64,000 nt of DNA from Symsagittifera roscoffensis (Eukaryota; Xenacoelomorpha; Acoela; Convolutidae), in the NCBI RefSeq assembly GCF_963678635.1, contig NC_087071.1:38651858-38715857 (forward strand), read 5' to 3'. Shown in pieces: positions 1 to 13,772 of the stretch. Made by a program: the position numbers and the translations under genes. Position 1 is the first letter of the stretch; each line of letters opens with the position of its first letter. The notes below the pieces were generated by a model that saw only the letters and a list, made by a program, of their open reading frames with translations, did not search any database and had not been told where the DNA came from.

Positions 1-300
1 CAATGCACAAAATGCACAGTTTGGCCTCGTAATGAGTGCAGGTTTCCGAGAAATCTTGATTGGATTCTTTTTAGAGACAATTTTCACTGAGTATTTGCGA
101 AGACTGTTGGCGAATTGAATCTTCCTTCTTCGCTCTGCCTGTTAAATTCTATGAGAACGATGACCCGTGCAACCAGTTCTGAACCCGGTTTTCTCGAGGC
201 TTGCACTGCAGTCAGCATTCGTGCGACGCTGGCAGGTTAAAGGCTATGGATTGCTTCTCTCAATCTTTGCCCTATGAAAGATAGATTGTTTTTCCACATG
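1..300. other. No gene seen; dispersed repeat fragment at start
   Basis: No coding signal was found. The first 40 or so bases (motif atgcacagtttggcctcgta) recur with few changes near 36912-36931, so the window opens inside a dispersed repeat. The remainder is somewhat less AT-rich than its surroundings but has no long open frame. Confidence 0.4.
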
Positions 301-835
301 TAAATCTAGAATGGCTACAATTGGTCGGAAACATGAACACAATTGGTCGGAAACGTGAACACAATCGGTCGAAAATGGAGGAATTTGAAAACTAAATAAC
401 ACCGATGCAGTAGACTTCAAACAAATAAATCAGCAGGATAACTAACATTTATTAATAACATTTGAATGTAAACAACTTAATAAACAATAATAAAAAAAAC
501 ATATTTTTAATATAAACAATTTACGCCATCAAATTTATGATATTGAAGCTTTATACGATTTTTTCTACTTTAAACACAATATCAAAATAGCACTTCGCGA
601 ACGAGTAAGATATATCGCTAAAGCGGTGCTTCAAGGTCGGGTTATCTTCGATCTCAAAAGTTTACTGCCTTTTGTAAAGATCTCTAGGAATTCCGTGGAT
701 TACGCGCAACAAATAAGTGCTTGGTGATGCAGAAGTTCAAAAAATTTTGTGTTTTTTTGTTTGGAGAGTTTGGTGTTTTGTCACGCTCGCAAAAAATTAT
801 ACGTTCTAACTTATCACTATATGCGTTGATAACAT
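301..835 (+). repeat. Diverged direct repeat, copy 1 of 2
   Basis: This block aligns in order with 1716-2285. Shared stretches include the 'aatggctncaattggtcgg' start, 'ttaaataacaccgatgcagta', 'atgatattgaagctt' and the end 'cttatcactatatgcgttga'. Copy 1 opens with three tandem versions of a roughly 22-bp motif (aattggtcggaaac...gaacac, 318-375). The ends show no TG/CA or inverted repeats, so this may be an old duplication or the remains of an unrecognised mobile element. Confidence 0.6.
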
Positions 836-1715
836 GAATTCAATTTGTTTCCGATGCCAAAATGACTTGTGTCGTTCCCCACTGCTTATCTCAACACTCT
901 GTACGTTCACCTTTCTTAGAGGCTGATTGAGCCAATCTTAAAACTTCTTCTCCGAAACTTAAATTATTCTAACGAAGGGCACATTCAGCCAGCGAAGCGA
1001 TCTTCGCTTTCATTTTGTTTAAATATTATACTCAATTAAACTTTTTCAATCCAATTTTTTTTCACCGGACATCGTGAGTCCTCGTTCTGCTTCTGCTCTT
1101 CCGCAAGGCAGTGCCGATGAATGATTCCAGATTCATAACCAAATTTGGTTTTTTGACCTAAATTTACTATAGTTCGAGACCAATGACAAGTGCATTGATG
1201 CAACTGTGTTTTAACATCGTTTGATAGCTGTTCGTTATTTGCTTTTGCAGTACATTTTACTGTTTTTGATTTTTTGACTAACAATTTCTTAATGATGTGC
1301 GACTAGTGTGCAAGTTTGCTTTTCCAGTCTGCGTATAATAAGTTGTTTTGCTGAAACCAGCAGCAATTTTTTTTTAAATTGCTTTGTTATAATAAAGCTT
1401 ATTTTTATGACAGAATTTTAAAACTCATCTGACCTCTTACTTTTGTCAATGGCTTGATGGTTTCTCTTGATAGTTTTCAACAGAGATCTTTTGCCTATTC
1501 CGATCGTTAAACAGCTGTTTGGCTGTTACTTAACGGTTTGTTCTTGATGATATTGTATTATGATCATTCACATGGTAACAAAAAACTAAATGATAACGTT
1601 ATTAACGCGGCAGAATGAAATATTTTAAGTGTTGCATATTTTAACGGAAAGTGTGGGAGCCAGTAACGAGGACAAAAAATCGAATCGAAGTGTGTTGAAT
1701 CTAATCTTCCTCATC
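836..1715. other. Spacer between direct repeats; no supported gene
   Basis: This spacer separates the two diverged copies. The longest open frame is 82 codons on the minus strand (1036-1284), with a Cys/His-containing but unrecognised sequence. It could be a decayed transposon fragment, but nothing supports calling it. Confidence 0.3.
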
Positions 1716-2285
1716 TAAATCTGGAATGGCTTCAATTGGTCGGAAAAGGAAACAGTCTTTTTGAAGAAAAGTCAGGATAAAATTGAACATTAAATAACAC
1801 CGATGCAGTAAAATTAAAACAAATTAAACAGCAGGATTATTGACTTAAGTTATAAACATTTAAATATAAACAAGTTACGCTATCAAAATCATGATATTGA
1901 AGCTTTCTAAGATTTTTTCTACATTCAACACAATATCCAAATAGCACTTCACAAACGTGTAAGATACGTCACTACTGCGATGCAATAAAGACTGGAATCC
2001 TAATTCTTGCTACCTTTTCTAAAAATCTTAGGGAGCTTGCTAGCAAAAGCACCAAATTCTTCACTATGAAGCCCGACAACGCAGAGTGTTCTAATCTCCA
2101 GTCTGTTGGGCTGGTGAAGCAATTCATTATTCATGTAACAAGGGTTCCGTGAATTACGCTTACAAAATAAGTGCTTGGTGATTCTGATGTACAGAACTCT
2201 TCTTATTTGTCGGGATAGTTTGATATTTTGTCACGCTGGCAATAACTGATACGTTTTAACTTATCACTATATGCGTTGATAACAT
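1716..2285 (+). repeat. Diverged direct repeat, copy 2 of 2
   Basis: Partner of 301-835, about 1.42 kb downstream in the same orientation, with many substitutions and indels. Copy 2 has only one of the three ggtcgg motifs. It also contains an insertion of about 100 bp relative to copy 1 (around 2010-2140). Confidence 0.6.
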
Positions 2286-2809
2286 CCTTACCTCTTGTTT
2301 TCCAGAGCCTATCGAAGTTATTAGACCTATATATCTATTGAATCACTTTTTAATCTCGGCGTGCCAACTGATTTTGTTTTTTAACCCTTAATGACGCTTC
2401 ACAATATTTGTTGAACGGTTTTTAGGGGGTTGAAGCCTTAAATTTTACAGTTCGGGTCTGGCATATAATACCTAAATTGTTGGCAAATGGACTCGGCTAT
2501 TTCTTGTATGACCTGATATATGAAAGAAAATTTTGAGCATGTATGAAGGAAAAATTTGAGTTTTTTCAAAAATTTGAAAAAATTTGAGAGTTGTCCTGAT
2601 TTGTTGATGTTATTCTGATGGTTCAGTTCTAAGAGTCTGAAGAAAAGTGATTGACAGATATGGAGAATAATTTCTAAGTTCAAAACAGAATTTAGGAAAT
2701 TATTTTCGATGAAAAAGTTAAAAACACAAATTTTTGAATTTTGAAAATTATACATTATGTATGAAAAAAAGAGCAAGTATTGTGTCAAAATGAAGGGTCG
2801 GAATATGTA
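2286..2809. other. AT-rich sequence, nothing recognised
   Basis: A 127-codon minus-strand open frame (2438-2821) is rich in Phe, Ile, Leu and Asn, as expected of AT-rich non-coding DNA. It has no start context, motif or neighbouring support. Confidence 0.3.
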
Positions 2810-5800
2810 AGGGGGTTGCACCTTGTTTGATTATTTTTAAACGGCTTGGTGATTTATCGAAGTAAACTTACTTTGTTTTTGAATAAATTTTTGTTTTTGG
2901 GCAGAAATTTCTTTAGAAGTTACAGATGCTGACCAAATTCTTGTTTATCTTCGAAACTATTTTTTACAGACTATAGGGGGATAGTTTTTTCTTTTCTTTT
3001 GTTTTTCGATTGCAATTACTGACTTTTTGGTTGTTTTTTTTTTAAATTTATTTGAAGAGCTCGTTCATTTGAGTTCTTTAGTTGTCGGCTCTATTTGTGA
3101 CATTTTTTGCTTTCACAAAAGGAGTTTTAAGAAAGTTTCACAATGTTTTTTTTGCGCAATGCTTTTTTTGATGTAAAAAGTATCAAAACGTTCAAACAGT
3201 TCAACCGTTTTAACAGAAACTAACGTCCTAAGCTCAAAGTAGAAGATGTTTTCACCAAGTGCTAATTTTGTAAATTATAAACCGTTTCAAAAAACCAACA
3301 TGGCTAAATTGGGATTTTTCACGGTCGATTTATTCTATGAAATATCAATTAAGAAATAAAAGATGCACCATTGTTTTACGGGTTTTCAGCGCAAAAACTT
3401 ACTGTTAGTTATTTTGTTAATTGCGATTAGTTGGTTATATTTTCTTCTACTTTTTTGGCTCTATACTTGGTAAGGTTGGAGGATTATGTTACCATTTGGC
3501 TGTAAATTCTCTTTTTTATATATAAACTATCAATATTTTTTTCAAAATAGTTTTAAAAGAAACCAATCGAAAGATCACTTGAAAACCCAACTCGATAGGA
3601 AGCTAACCGGCCTTTTTTTGATCTCCCAAGATATAATTTTTTGTTGTTATGAGTTTTGTATACCATACGCAATACCGTTCATTTCTTGAAAACAAATTGA
3701 TCAATATGATTAAAATTATCGGTAAAAAATCTGATTCCATTCTTCAGCATTGAAAAATGACTTCTATGGTGTCTTTCACGAGTTTCAAATTCTTAAAAAA
3801 AGTAAGAATATTTATTTTATATACTTTGCTTGGGGTTTATTGTGATAAATATCTTGTTTGTCAAAAACTACTGTATCTTCTGCAGATGTTAATTCTTTCA
3901 CTAGACAAAAAACTAGGAATTTCAAAAAATGTGTTTTGTTTTAATTGATACAAATACAAAAAAGCAATGGAGTCAAAAAAAGTTAAAGAATTTCACCGAA
4001 CAGTTCTATTTTTAATGATTTTTTTTAGATTTTAAACTGAACTGGATAATAGGTCCTAAACTTTTGATTCAGCTTGATTTTTTAAATTGGCTGGCTAATC
4101 GATTTTTTTTAAATTGAATTTTTCAAGTGCAATTACTCAATAAATTGTTAGAAAAATCGGTAGCCTCTGGTTTTTCAGTTTCATTCTGAAAGATATATTT
4201 TAGTAATTTTTTTTTGAAATCTGTGGTTATTTCTCTCTGCGCTTGCTGAAGCAGTTGTTTTAGGCTATGTTGTCATCATCTTCTTCTTTGAAGCTAATTT
4301 AACTGATTTGTTTCAAGGATTTGAATTAATAATTGTTCTGACTTTACTCAAAACTACTTATCTGAGATGCATTTTCGATTCGATAATTTTTCAGTCAGGG
4401 TCAAACAAAACGACTCTCCGTGTTTGTGGCTAATAATTCCTTGATTTTTTGGTTTTTTTGTCTGTTGAGTAAGTCAGAAAAATTGTGTTTTATTTCAATG
4501 CAACTCAAATCAAAAAAGAGCTTCTAAGTTGGTACAAAAAATAGAACAAAGTTATCAAACTGCACAGAGCTCAACAATTCAGGATAAGAAAAAATTAAAG
4601 ATAAAAAATTTAACAATATGCTAAGAATTTATTTTGAATTTTAATAATAGAGATTTAAATTGAACAATTGCTAGTGTTTCAACATTTGTTAACGTAGAGA
4701 GTCAAATCAAAATATACAAAAAAAACATATGCGTAGAACTAATTTAGAAAAAACTTAGAAAAATTAAGTTCAATTTTTCTTCATTTTAAAGTAATTCAAT
4801 TGTGAACTTCAAATTTAATTGAAGGAGTGGTGCTGAGTTCTCTTTTCAGCCGATAACTATTCAATTTTTAGATATGTGATTAAATCACAAAATTTTAGGA
4901 AAACAGGTAACCGCTGGTGAAAGGTAATTCGTGAGTTCGTCTATTGGTTTGGGTCTGATGTAACTTACTACTACATCAATGAGGTACAACTTCGAATTGA
5001 TATTTTACCTTACTGTGTCAATCATAACAATTCTCCGGGTGTGTGGTTTTAAAACTTCGAGTTAGTGTTGTCGTTGAGAGATGTGAAAAAGAGGCATGAA
5101 AATTGAACAGAACGTAACTAAAAAATGTCCAACTGTTTTGATATTAAACAAAAATTGTTTTGAAAAATCTGGAAAAAATGAAACGCTTTTTTATAAAATT
5201 GAACCTTATATATGATGAATGAAATGACGACAAAACGTTGTGGCATGATATCACTAGCGTTGACACATGAAAATGAAGGGTTTCAAAGCTAGTTTAAAAT
5301 TGCTGCAAACCTTATTCTGTCAAAAAAGGCACTCTATTATTTTGATTCTTTTCGTTGAGTGGGTCAAAAAAAGTCGTATTTTGGAGGCAATATTTGTTGA
5401 AGTTTAGGTCAAAGCTTCTCATTCAGAAAATATTGAAAGACATCAAAAATTATTTCTAAGTTCATACAAAAAATACAAAAGTATCAAACGGAACAAAGCT
5501 TGAAAGTTAAGGATAAGAAAAGGTTATGATTGAAAATTTGAACAAATTAAAAGCATATGTTAAAAGTGAAACTAATATAAAAAGTTAAAGGTTTCAAAGC
5601 TGGTTTAAAAAAATACTGATATATGAAGTCTAAGATGTCATGAAGTTGTCTATTTTTACTTACAACTACATAATTGAGATAGAATTTCAGATTGATACTT
5701 TATCTTTCTTTTTCAAACAAACGGTTCTCCTTGTTTTTGGTTTGAATCATCGAGCTAGTGTTGTCGTGAAAATCAAATTGACTAAAAGATATTAAAAAAA

Positions 5801-8800
5801 GCTTAAAAATGTGAACAAAATTTTATCTAAAACGTCCACTTGAACTGAATCAAAAAAGTTTTGGTTCTGAAAAATTTGAAAAAACAAAACACTAATTTTA
5901 ACAAATTGAAATTCAAATATTATGTTTGGAAGGGTGAAAAAACGTTGTAGCATGGTATCATTTGGGTAAAAGATTGAAGCTGTTAGAGGTGTTGCAACCG
6001 TGTTTAAGTTTTTTCAATCAGCCTCGCAAATTGTCTAAGTTAACTTCCTTTGTTTTTGAAGAAAAAAAAACATTAACTTTATGTTACAATTGAAAGGTTG
6101 CCAATGATTTCTTTCAAAGCTTCGCAGCGAATTTTTCTAAATTTTTTTCAGAAATGTAGGGATGATAATTTCAACATCAGTTTTTTAGCAATACTGCATT
6201 TATAGAATTTTTTGATAATTTCTTTCAGTTTTTCATAGTGGGTTTTTGATCTGAAATTCCTTTTATTTCTTTAAATTTTCTAGCTTTCACATAGAAGTGT
6301 TCAAAAAAACAAAACTGTGTTCTTTCGAGGAGTGCGTTTTTGCGTAAACTCTAAATTTGAAAAAAAAAACACAGAGAAATATAATGAAACCAAAAATTTG
6401 TGGTTTTGTTAGCGTTTGTTTATGTTTACATTTTTGTTTGTCAAAATTAGTGTTTATTTTGCAAAACTGTTTGAATTTTTTAACATGAAAAGAAAAGACT
6501 CAGTAGATATCAAATTTAATGTTTGTAAAAGTGTCGGTACAAAAAAATAATAGTTTCACGTCAAGTTAAAAATTGCTCCTGTCTTGTTCTTCGATTGCTC
6601 CTTTCTTGTTCTTCGATATGCGCTTTTGCGTAAATGGCAATTTTGAAAAATCAATATTAAAAAAACTATGTTGAAAATCACAGTTTATATTCTTGTCCGT
6701 GCTAAGTTTTTTAATTTTTTTTTGTCAAGATAGTGAATATTTTGCAAATTGCTTTAAATTTTTCAACTCGAATAAAGAACGTTAAAGAGTTACCAGATTT
6801 GAATTTTGTAAAAGTTTCGATACAAAATAATTTCATGGTTTCAAGGCTGGTAGAAAAAAATGCTACTGATATCAAATCTAAGTTGCCATGAGTTGGTCTA
6901 TAGACTGGTCTAATTTTCTAATTTTCAATACAACTAAATAATTGAGGTGCAATTTCAGATTGATACTTTATCCTTCTGTTTCAAACAAAAGGTTCTCCGT
7001 GCTTTTGCTTTTGAAACATCGAGCTAGTGTTGTCGTGAGAATCAAACTGATTGAGATATATGAAAAACAGACCTAAAAAAGTGAACAAAATTCTTTTTAA
7101 ATGTCCACTTGGACTGAATCAAAAGGGTTTTTGTTTTGAAAAATTTGAATTAATGAAACGGTTAGTTTCATAAAATGAAACTTAAATGTTATGTTTGGAA
7201 GTGTGAAAAAACGTTGTAACGTGGTATCATTGGCCTAATGATTGAGGTTGTTAGCGGTGTTGCAACCGTGCTTGATCAATTTCAAACAGCTTCGAAATTT
7301 GTCAAAGTTCACTTCCTTTGTTCTCGGAAAAAACACTGTTTTTGGGACAATTTTTGCTTATAATTTAAATGTTGCGAATTTTGCGGCTAATTTCTTCAGG
7401 AATAAGGTATGATAAATTCATCCTCAGTTTTTTTTTCAAAACTGCGCATATATAATTTTTTGTTGGTTTCTTTCATTTTTCCGTTGTCGGTTTTTGATCT
7501 GAAATTCTTTTTAACTTTCGTTAAATTTTTGGCATTCGCAGAAGACGTATTCGAAAAAAAACAAAACTGTGTTGTTTTGAGGAGTGCGTTTTTGCATGAG
7601 CTGCGAAATTTAAAAATATAATAGAATTTTAATGAAACCAAAAACCTGCGGTTTCAATAGCGCTAATTTTGTTTAAATTTCGTTTTATCAAAACAAGTGT
7701 TTTTTTTTCTAAACTGGTTTCAAATTTTCAACACGAAACGAAAGGACTAAGAGATACCAATTTTGAATTACGTGAAAGTGTTAAAACGAAGAAAACTAAC
7801 TGTTTCAAAACTAATAAAAAGTTGCTCCTGGTATGAAATCTGAGTTTCTATGACTTGGTCTATTTGTTGGTCTAATTTTCCTTATAATTACATAATTGAG
7901 ATGTATTTCAGATTGATGATTTTATCTCTCTGTTTCAAACAAATGCTTCTCCCTATTTTTAGTTTTGAAATTTTTAGCTAGTGTTCCCGAAAAAATCAAA
8001 ATGAAAGAGAGATAGGAAAACAGGCTTCAAATTTTGAAAGAGAGATAGGAAAACAGGCTTCAAATTTTGAGTCAAAAAATTTTTTGGTAAACAAAATTTT
8101 GAAAATATGAAACTTTTAGTTTAAAAAACTGGCAAAACGTTGTGGCATGTATCATTAGCGTAAAAGATTGAAATTGGTAGCGGTGATGCAACAGTGTTTG
8201 GTTAAATTTCAACAGCTTCTAATTTTGTCACAGTTAGTTTCGCTTTGAAGTTTTTTTCCAGTACTACTGGGATGATAATTTTATTTTCAGTTTTTTCTTT
8301 ACTGCAAGTATAGAAATTATTGATAGTTTTTACATCTTTCTTCATTTTGATGTGACATTCCTTTCACTTGTTTGAATTTTGACTTTCATAGAAAAAGTAT
8401 TAGAAAAAAAAACGAAACTTTGTTATTCTTCGATGTGCGTTTTTGCAAAAACTGCGATTTTATCATTAAAAAACAAAAATAAAAAAATTATTATTAGATA
8501 ATCATAATCAAGTTGTTAGCAGTGTCGCAACCGTGTTTGATTAATTTCAAACAGTTTGGTAGTTTGTCAAAGTTCACTTTCTTTGTTCTTGAAAAAGAAA
8601 ACATTGATTTTGGGACAACTTTTCATACAATTTAAAGGTTGCGAGTGATTTCTCCATAACTTCGCAAGTAGTTTTTCCAGGACTATAGAGATGATAGTTT
8701 CATCCTCAGGCTTTTCAATACTGCACTTATAGATTGTTTTGGTAATTTCTTTGATTTTTCCGTAAGGGTTTTCTCATCTGAAATTCTTTTTACTTGTTTG

Positions 8801-10900
8801 AAACTTTGACTTTCACGAAAGATGTGTTAGAGAAATTAAAACTTTGTTATTTTTTGAAGTGCGTTTTTGCTTAAACCGCGAACTAAAAACCCACAATAAA
8901 AAAATTATAATGAAAAAATGGTGTGTGTTTATCAGCACTTACCCTCTTCAGTTTTCTTTTCAATACTGCATTTATACATTTTTTTGGTGATCTCTTTTAA
9001 TTTTACATAGTTGGTTTTTTGATGACGAACATACTATAAAGTTTACAGAGTGCGATTGATTTCTTTATAAGCTTCGCAGCTATATTTTCCAGGACCATAG
9101 GGATGATTGTTTCATCTTCAGTTTTTTTTCAATCCCTCAATTATAGTGTCTTTCATTTTTCCGTATTGCTTTTTGATATGAAGTTGTTTTTATTTGTTTA
9201 AAAATTTGGCTTTCGCAAAAAAGGTATAAGAAAAAAAGAAAACGTTTTATTATGCGGAGTGCGCTTTTGCGTAAACCGCCAGTTTAAAAAAAAATAATAA
9301 TATATAAAATTATTTTTAAAAAAATGCTTTTATCAGCGATAATTTTGTTTAATTTTTTGTTTGCCAAAACTAAGGTTTATTTTCGAAAATGGTTTAAGCT
9401 TTTCAGCGCAAAAAAGAAGGGAATGGGGAGTTATCAAATTTTATGTATCAAATTGTTGAAAGAGAACAAATTAATGGTTTCACAGCTAGTTAAAAAATCT
9501 ACTGGTGTGAAAACTAAGTTTCCATGGCTTAGTCGATTAGTTGAATTGATTTTCTTTACAGCTACATAATTGAAATGCAATTTCAGATATAGATTTTGTC
9601 TTTCTGTGTCAAACATAACAATTCCCCGTTTTTGTGGTTTTGAAACATCGAGCTAGTGTTGTCGTGAAAATCAAACTGACTGAGAGATTTAAAAAAGAGG
9701 CTTTTAAATTCAAACAAAACATAAAGAGAAAACTGTCAGACTATAATAAATCAAGAATGTTTTTGTTTTGAAAAGTTTGAAAAAAAAATAATTGTTTAAT
9801 TTTAAAAAGTAAAAACTTATATAGTATAATTGAAAGGGAGACAAAACTTTATGGCATGATATCTCTAGCGTAAACGATTGAAATTGATAGCGGCGGCGTT
9901 TCATCCGCGGTTAATTAATTTTTTCCAGGACTAAACGTGTCATAATTTCTCCTTCAATTTTATTTCATAAACGCAGTTATAAAAGCTTTTGGTAGTTTCC
10001 TTCATTTTTTATTTGTGGCTTTTTCATTTGAGCGTACTTTTTGAGCGTCTGAATTTTTTTGGTTTGTAAAAGATGTATATAAAAAACGAAACTGTGTTCT
10101 TTTCCGGATTCATTTTTGCGTAGACTAAGAACTTTAAAAAAAAAACATTATTAGAATTATAGTGATTGAAAATTGTTTGTCTTTTTATCAGAGCTAATAG
10201 TGTTTTTTCTTTGTTTGTCAGAAACTAATGTATACTTTGCAAAATTGGTGAGATTTTTTACCCGGTGGAGGAAGATTAAGATCTATCAAAATTGAGTTTT
10301 GTAAAATTAATCATACGAAAAAACTAACTATTTCAGAGCTAGTTAAAAATTGCCACAAAACTTTTTTGTCATAGAAAAATCCATTATCCTCATATTTACT
10401 TTAACAAAAAACATAAAGATTTTAGGTTAAAATTTTTTCATTTGAAATGATTTAGTCCTAGACTTCAAATTCAATTGACGGTTTGATTCTAAATTTTTTT
10501 TCAGCGGATGGCTATTCAGTTTTTTGGCTTGAGTTAAAACGCGATTACCAAGCCAAGTTTTAAGAAAAACGGTAATTGCCGGAGTTTGATGGTATAGAAT
10601 CTATGTTTCCATGGGTTTGTCTACGAGTTAGTCTGATTTTCCTAACAACTACATAGTTGAGGTGTTTTTTAGGATTGGTGTTTTATCCTTGGTGTTTTGA
10701 AAATTCCAGCTAGTATTGTCGTCAAAATTAAATTGACTGAGAGATATGAAAAACAAGCTTAAAAATTTGAACAAAATATACAAAAACACTCAATGTGAAT
10801 TGAATCAAAAAAAAATTTGTTTTCAAAAACTGAAAAAAAAGACACAATTATTTTTAAAATATGAAGCTTGGGTAATATATGTTGACAAAAAACTTTGTCT
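2810..10900 (+). repeat. Decayed complex tandem array
   Basis: The same ordered blocks recur many times. One is 'gcatggtatcatt...ttgcaaccgtgtttgattaa...cttcctttgtt' (near 2818, 5950, 7220, 8150, 8520, 9850). A second is 'gggatgat...cagttttttttcaatactgca...ttgatctgaaatt'. A third is 'gagtgcgtttttgcgtaaac' (near 6340, 7583, 8434, 8858, 9258, 10106). A fourth is 'catcgagctagtgttgtcgt' (near 5053, 5753, 7020, 7977, 9650, 10716). Spacings of the third block are about 1250, 850, 425, 400 and 850 bp, suggesting a basic unit near 425 bp combined into longer units. Copies are heavily diverged with poly-A and poly-T expansion, and no coding capacity is apparent. Confidence 0.6.
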
Positions 10901-10904
10901 TTAC

Positions 10905-10982
10905 ATAAAATCAATCAAACAAGAACGCAACCCCATTTATAAAATAATTAATGGCAATGCATTCTTGTTTGATTGATTTTAT
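10905..10982. repeat. 78-nt inverted repeat (miRNA-precursor-like hairpin)
   Basis: Two 24-nt arms, 10905-10928 and 10959-10982, are reverse complements with one mismatch. A 30-nt loop between them can pair further (ccatt with aatgg). Stem and loop sizes resemble a metazoan microRNA precursor or a small snap-back repeat. Expression is unknown, and the hairpin lies at the 3' edge of the decayed array. Confidence 0.5.
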
Positions 10983-11226
10983 TCAGCTTTGTGTTGTGTC
11001 AGACAAACTTTATTTTGTTTTCGAAAAGGATTTGTTTTTGGAAAGAGCTTTTTTAACTCACAAATTTAAAATAAACAGGATGTGATTAAACTCTAGATGA
11101 AGTCCGTCAGTCCGTAGTTCTTTTGTTCCCTGATTACTTGGATGATAGTTTCCTCTCCATATTTGTTTCCTAATGGCAAGTATAGTGTTTTTTTTTGGTT
11201 TTTTCTGGAATAATTTTTCAAACTAC

Positions 11227-12080
11227 ACAAGTGGAGAAAAAGAAGTGCAATTTCGAGTTTTTTTTCTCTGAAAAGAGTTTTGAAAAGATAATTTCATACA
11301 ATATACTTCTTGCAAAATTGAGCAAACGACTTAGTTGATCGGAGCAAAAAAATGATCGATGGTACGTCCATGAAATTTTAAAACTTGATTTCCGAGACTG
11401 ACAAGTTTTTTCCGGGTCTGAAATAAAACAGTTTTCATCCCCTCGACTAAATATTTTAAAACGCGTGAAATTAGAAGAAACATCAGTATTTTGTGTTGTT
11501 GCCATATTGAGTAATTCAATTTTTTGAAGCAAGTTTTTTCAATTTGTGCATACCGATCTTATAAAGCTAAATTTTAAGTTTGCACAAGTCTGTTATCGAT
11601 ACGTAATTCGCAGTTCGAACTTGCTAGCTCCTGATGTTTTATAGTTGGTGTTCAGATATATTATGACTGCATTTTGGAAACCAGCGAAAACCACTTCTAA
11701 AAGGTTAGAGGTTGTTTCAATAAACTCATTTCAGGGTAAAATTGTTCTTTAATTTTCCGTTGTGAAATTCATTGGCAAATATATGGTTTCCGATTTTGTA
11801 CTCTGCAATAGACCCTTTTTTTAAAAAGTTTTATAAGAAAATTGAAAACAAATCATGAGAAATAACTATAAAAATTTAGTTCCAACTTTAAAATGTTCTT
11901 GTGAGAAAAAAATTTTTCTTGTAGTTTTCTTGGAACGTAATTTTGCAGAATTTTGTCAGATTTGCAAAAGAAAAAAGGTCAGATGTCTACTTAGCGTCAA
12001 ATTGAAATTGCAAACAACGGAAAATGAAAATACAGAAAAGAGTTTGGTGTATGTCGCGATTGATTTTTTCAATTGATTGT
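11227..12080 (+). repeat. Segmental direct duplication, copy 1
   Basis: This block aligns collinearly with 13773-14685 at an offset of about 2.55-2.6 kb. Shared landmarks include 'tccgggtctgaaa', 'cctcgacta', 'tgcataccgat', 'taattcgcagttcgaactt', 'gttcagatatatt', 'aactctaaaaggtta' style blocks and 'aaactcatttcag'. No protein frame is kept open in both copies, so it reads as duplicated non-coding DNA or an old mobile element. Confidence 0.65.
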
Positions 12081-13772
12081 CCGCCTCATTTCGAGATGTC
12101 AGAAAAACTTTTTAAGCGAATGATTTTTACAATTCAAGATATTTACAACGAAAATGTAATTTTTTTTGTCTATTTAGTATATATTTGTTTTCTAAAAAAT
12201 TTAACGAAAATAAATTTTATTGTTTTCTGCGTTTTTTTTAAACAAAGTAACAAAATTTGTAAATGGTGTGATAAAAAAAGTAGCATCTTGAGCTTAAAAT
12301 AGAAAAAAAAAGTTTCTAATCTGTAGATATTTTCCGTAAAATAAAAATGTTTAAAAATTAGCAATTCGGCTTAATCACGAATAAAAATGGGCGATTATTG
12401 CTGGCTTAATTGCGTAGTCGGCTAAGATACCTTTTAAAATCGAGATTAAAAATATAATCTCTCCTTAAATTGTTGTATGACGCTATTTGGACCGTATAGT
12501 GTCAAATCTTTTATGATCAAGAGCAAGTTATTCATTAATTTAGAGAAATCATCATGCTTATTTTGTTTACTTGAAAAGAAATGTTGTTTGTTTTTGTCTA
12601 AGTTTTATGTGAAGTTTTAATGGTATTCATTTGGCTATATAAATTTTCGTACTATTTTTTCAGATTGCCATTAACCTTATCAACAAAATCAGCAGGCTGA
12701 TCTGAATGTAGCACAGAAAAAGAAACACATTCATGTACTTCATGTTTAGAGAGACGCCTTGACGATTGAACTAGGTTTATCGAAAACTGAGCCTGATTTC
12801 CCCATAATATTAGAAGAAATTGTTTGACCTGTTTTAAGAATTTATCTTTAGTTAATCTTTTTTCTAAGAAATTGCACCATCTTTTGAAGGTACTTATTTT
12901 TGGAATTCGTCATTTTTTCTCCACAATCATTCAAATTGAGAGAAAAGAGTTAAAAATTTTGTTGTATCCCAGTTTATCCGGCTATTTTATGCCAGCATTT
13001 TGGAAGATTGCTCAGCATAAAATTCAGTGAAATTCCGATAAGCCTCATAAACTTGCATAAACAAATAAGAATCCAGCCGAATGAAACATATCAACAGTTT
13101 CGACAAGTGTTTGCTGCCTATTGCAAAAAGAACTACTTGAAAATTTCAAATAATAGTAAAATTAGAAAAGGTCGTTCAAAAAACGTGGTTTGAAACACCC
13201 TGTTTTTATTCCAGATCTGGTTAGCTGATTTGAGCTATCATGTGTTTGCATCACAATAAAAAAAAATTTGATTGGTTTCCTTACATAATGAAATAGACTG
13301 AACAAAAAATTACCTGAGCTTTCCAGAACCAAAAATGACAGAGTAATTACAAAAAGACAAATCAACTGAAAATTGGCCATTTTACGAGCGGAAACTTATG
13401 AAAATTTATGAAAATTACAGAGCGGCTCGAAGATTGTAAACTTCTCAGCTGTAAAACTAATCCGTGAACGAAATGTTTAGCTGTTGAAATTTTACTTAAC
13501 CGGGCTTGCTATATGTGTTCAGTTTTCAATGCGATTCCGCAACAAGGTCGCTCCTTTTGTTCTTCTTTTGTTCTTTTGTTTACTTGCGTCAATTCGACAG
13601 AATTTTAACATAGTTAAAAATTTGTCTCTGAATTCTAGAGACCTAAGCTCAATTTTGCGCCTATTCAGTGCACAAGTAGGTTTCATATTGATTTTTCTAT
13701 AAAACTTGAGATGGTAGTGAAGGGAAAATTGAAAGATAAAACACTCGAATATTTAAAAGAATTATTTAAAGT
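12081..13772. other. AT-rich spacer, no gene seen
   Basis: Only short frames with AT-driven composition occur (for example 12024-12302, 12824-13030, 13484-13702), and none has motifs or shared start and stop context. 'atgaaaatttatgaaaatt' near 13398 is a local simple duplication. Confidence 0.3.

Noticed and set aside
301..2285. Direct repeats 301-835 and 1716-2285 as LTRs of a small element
   Set aside because: They lack TG/CA ends, a primer-binding site, a purine tract and a target duplication, and are heavily diverged.
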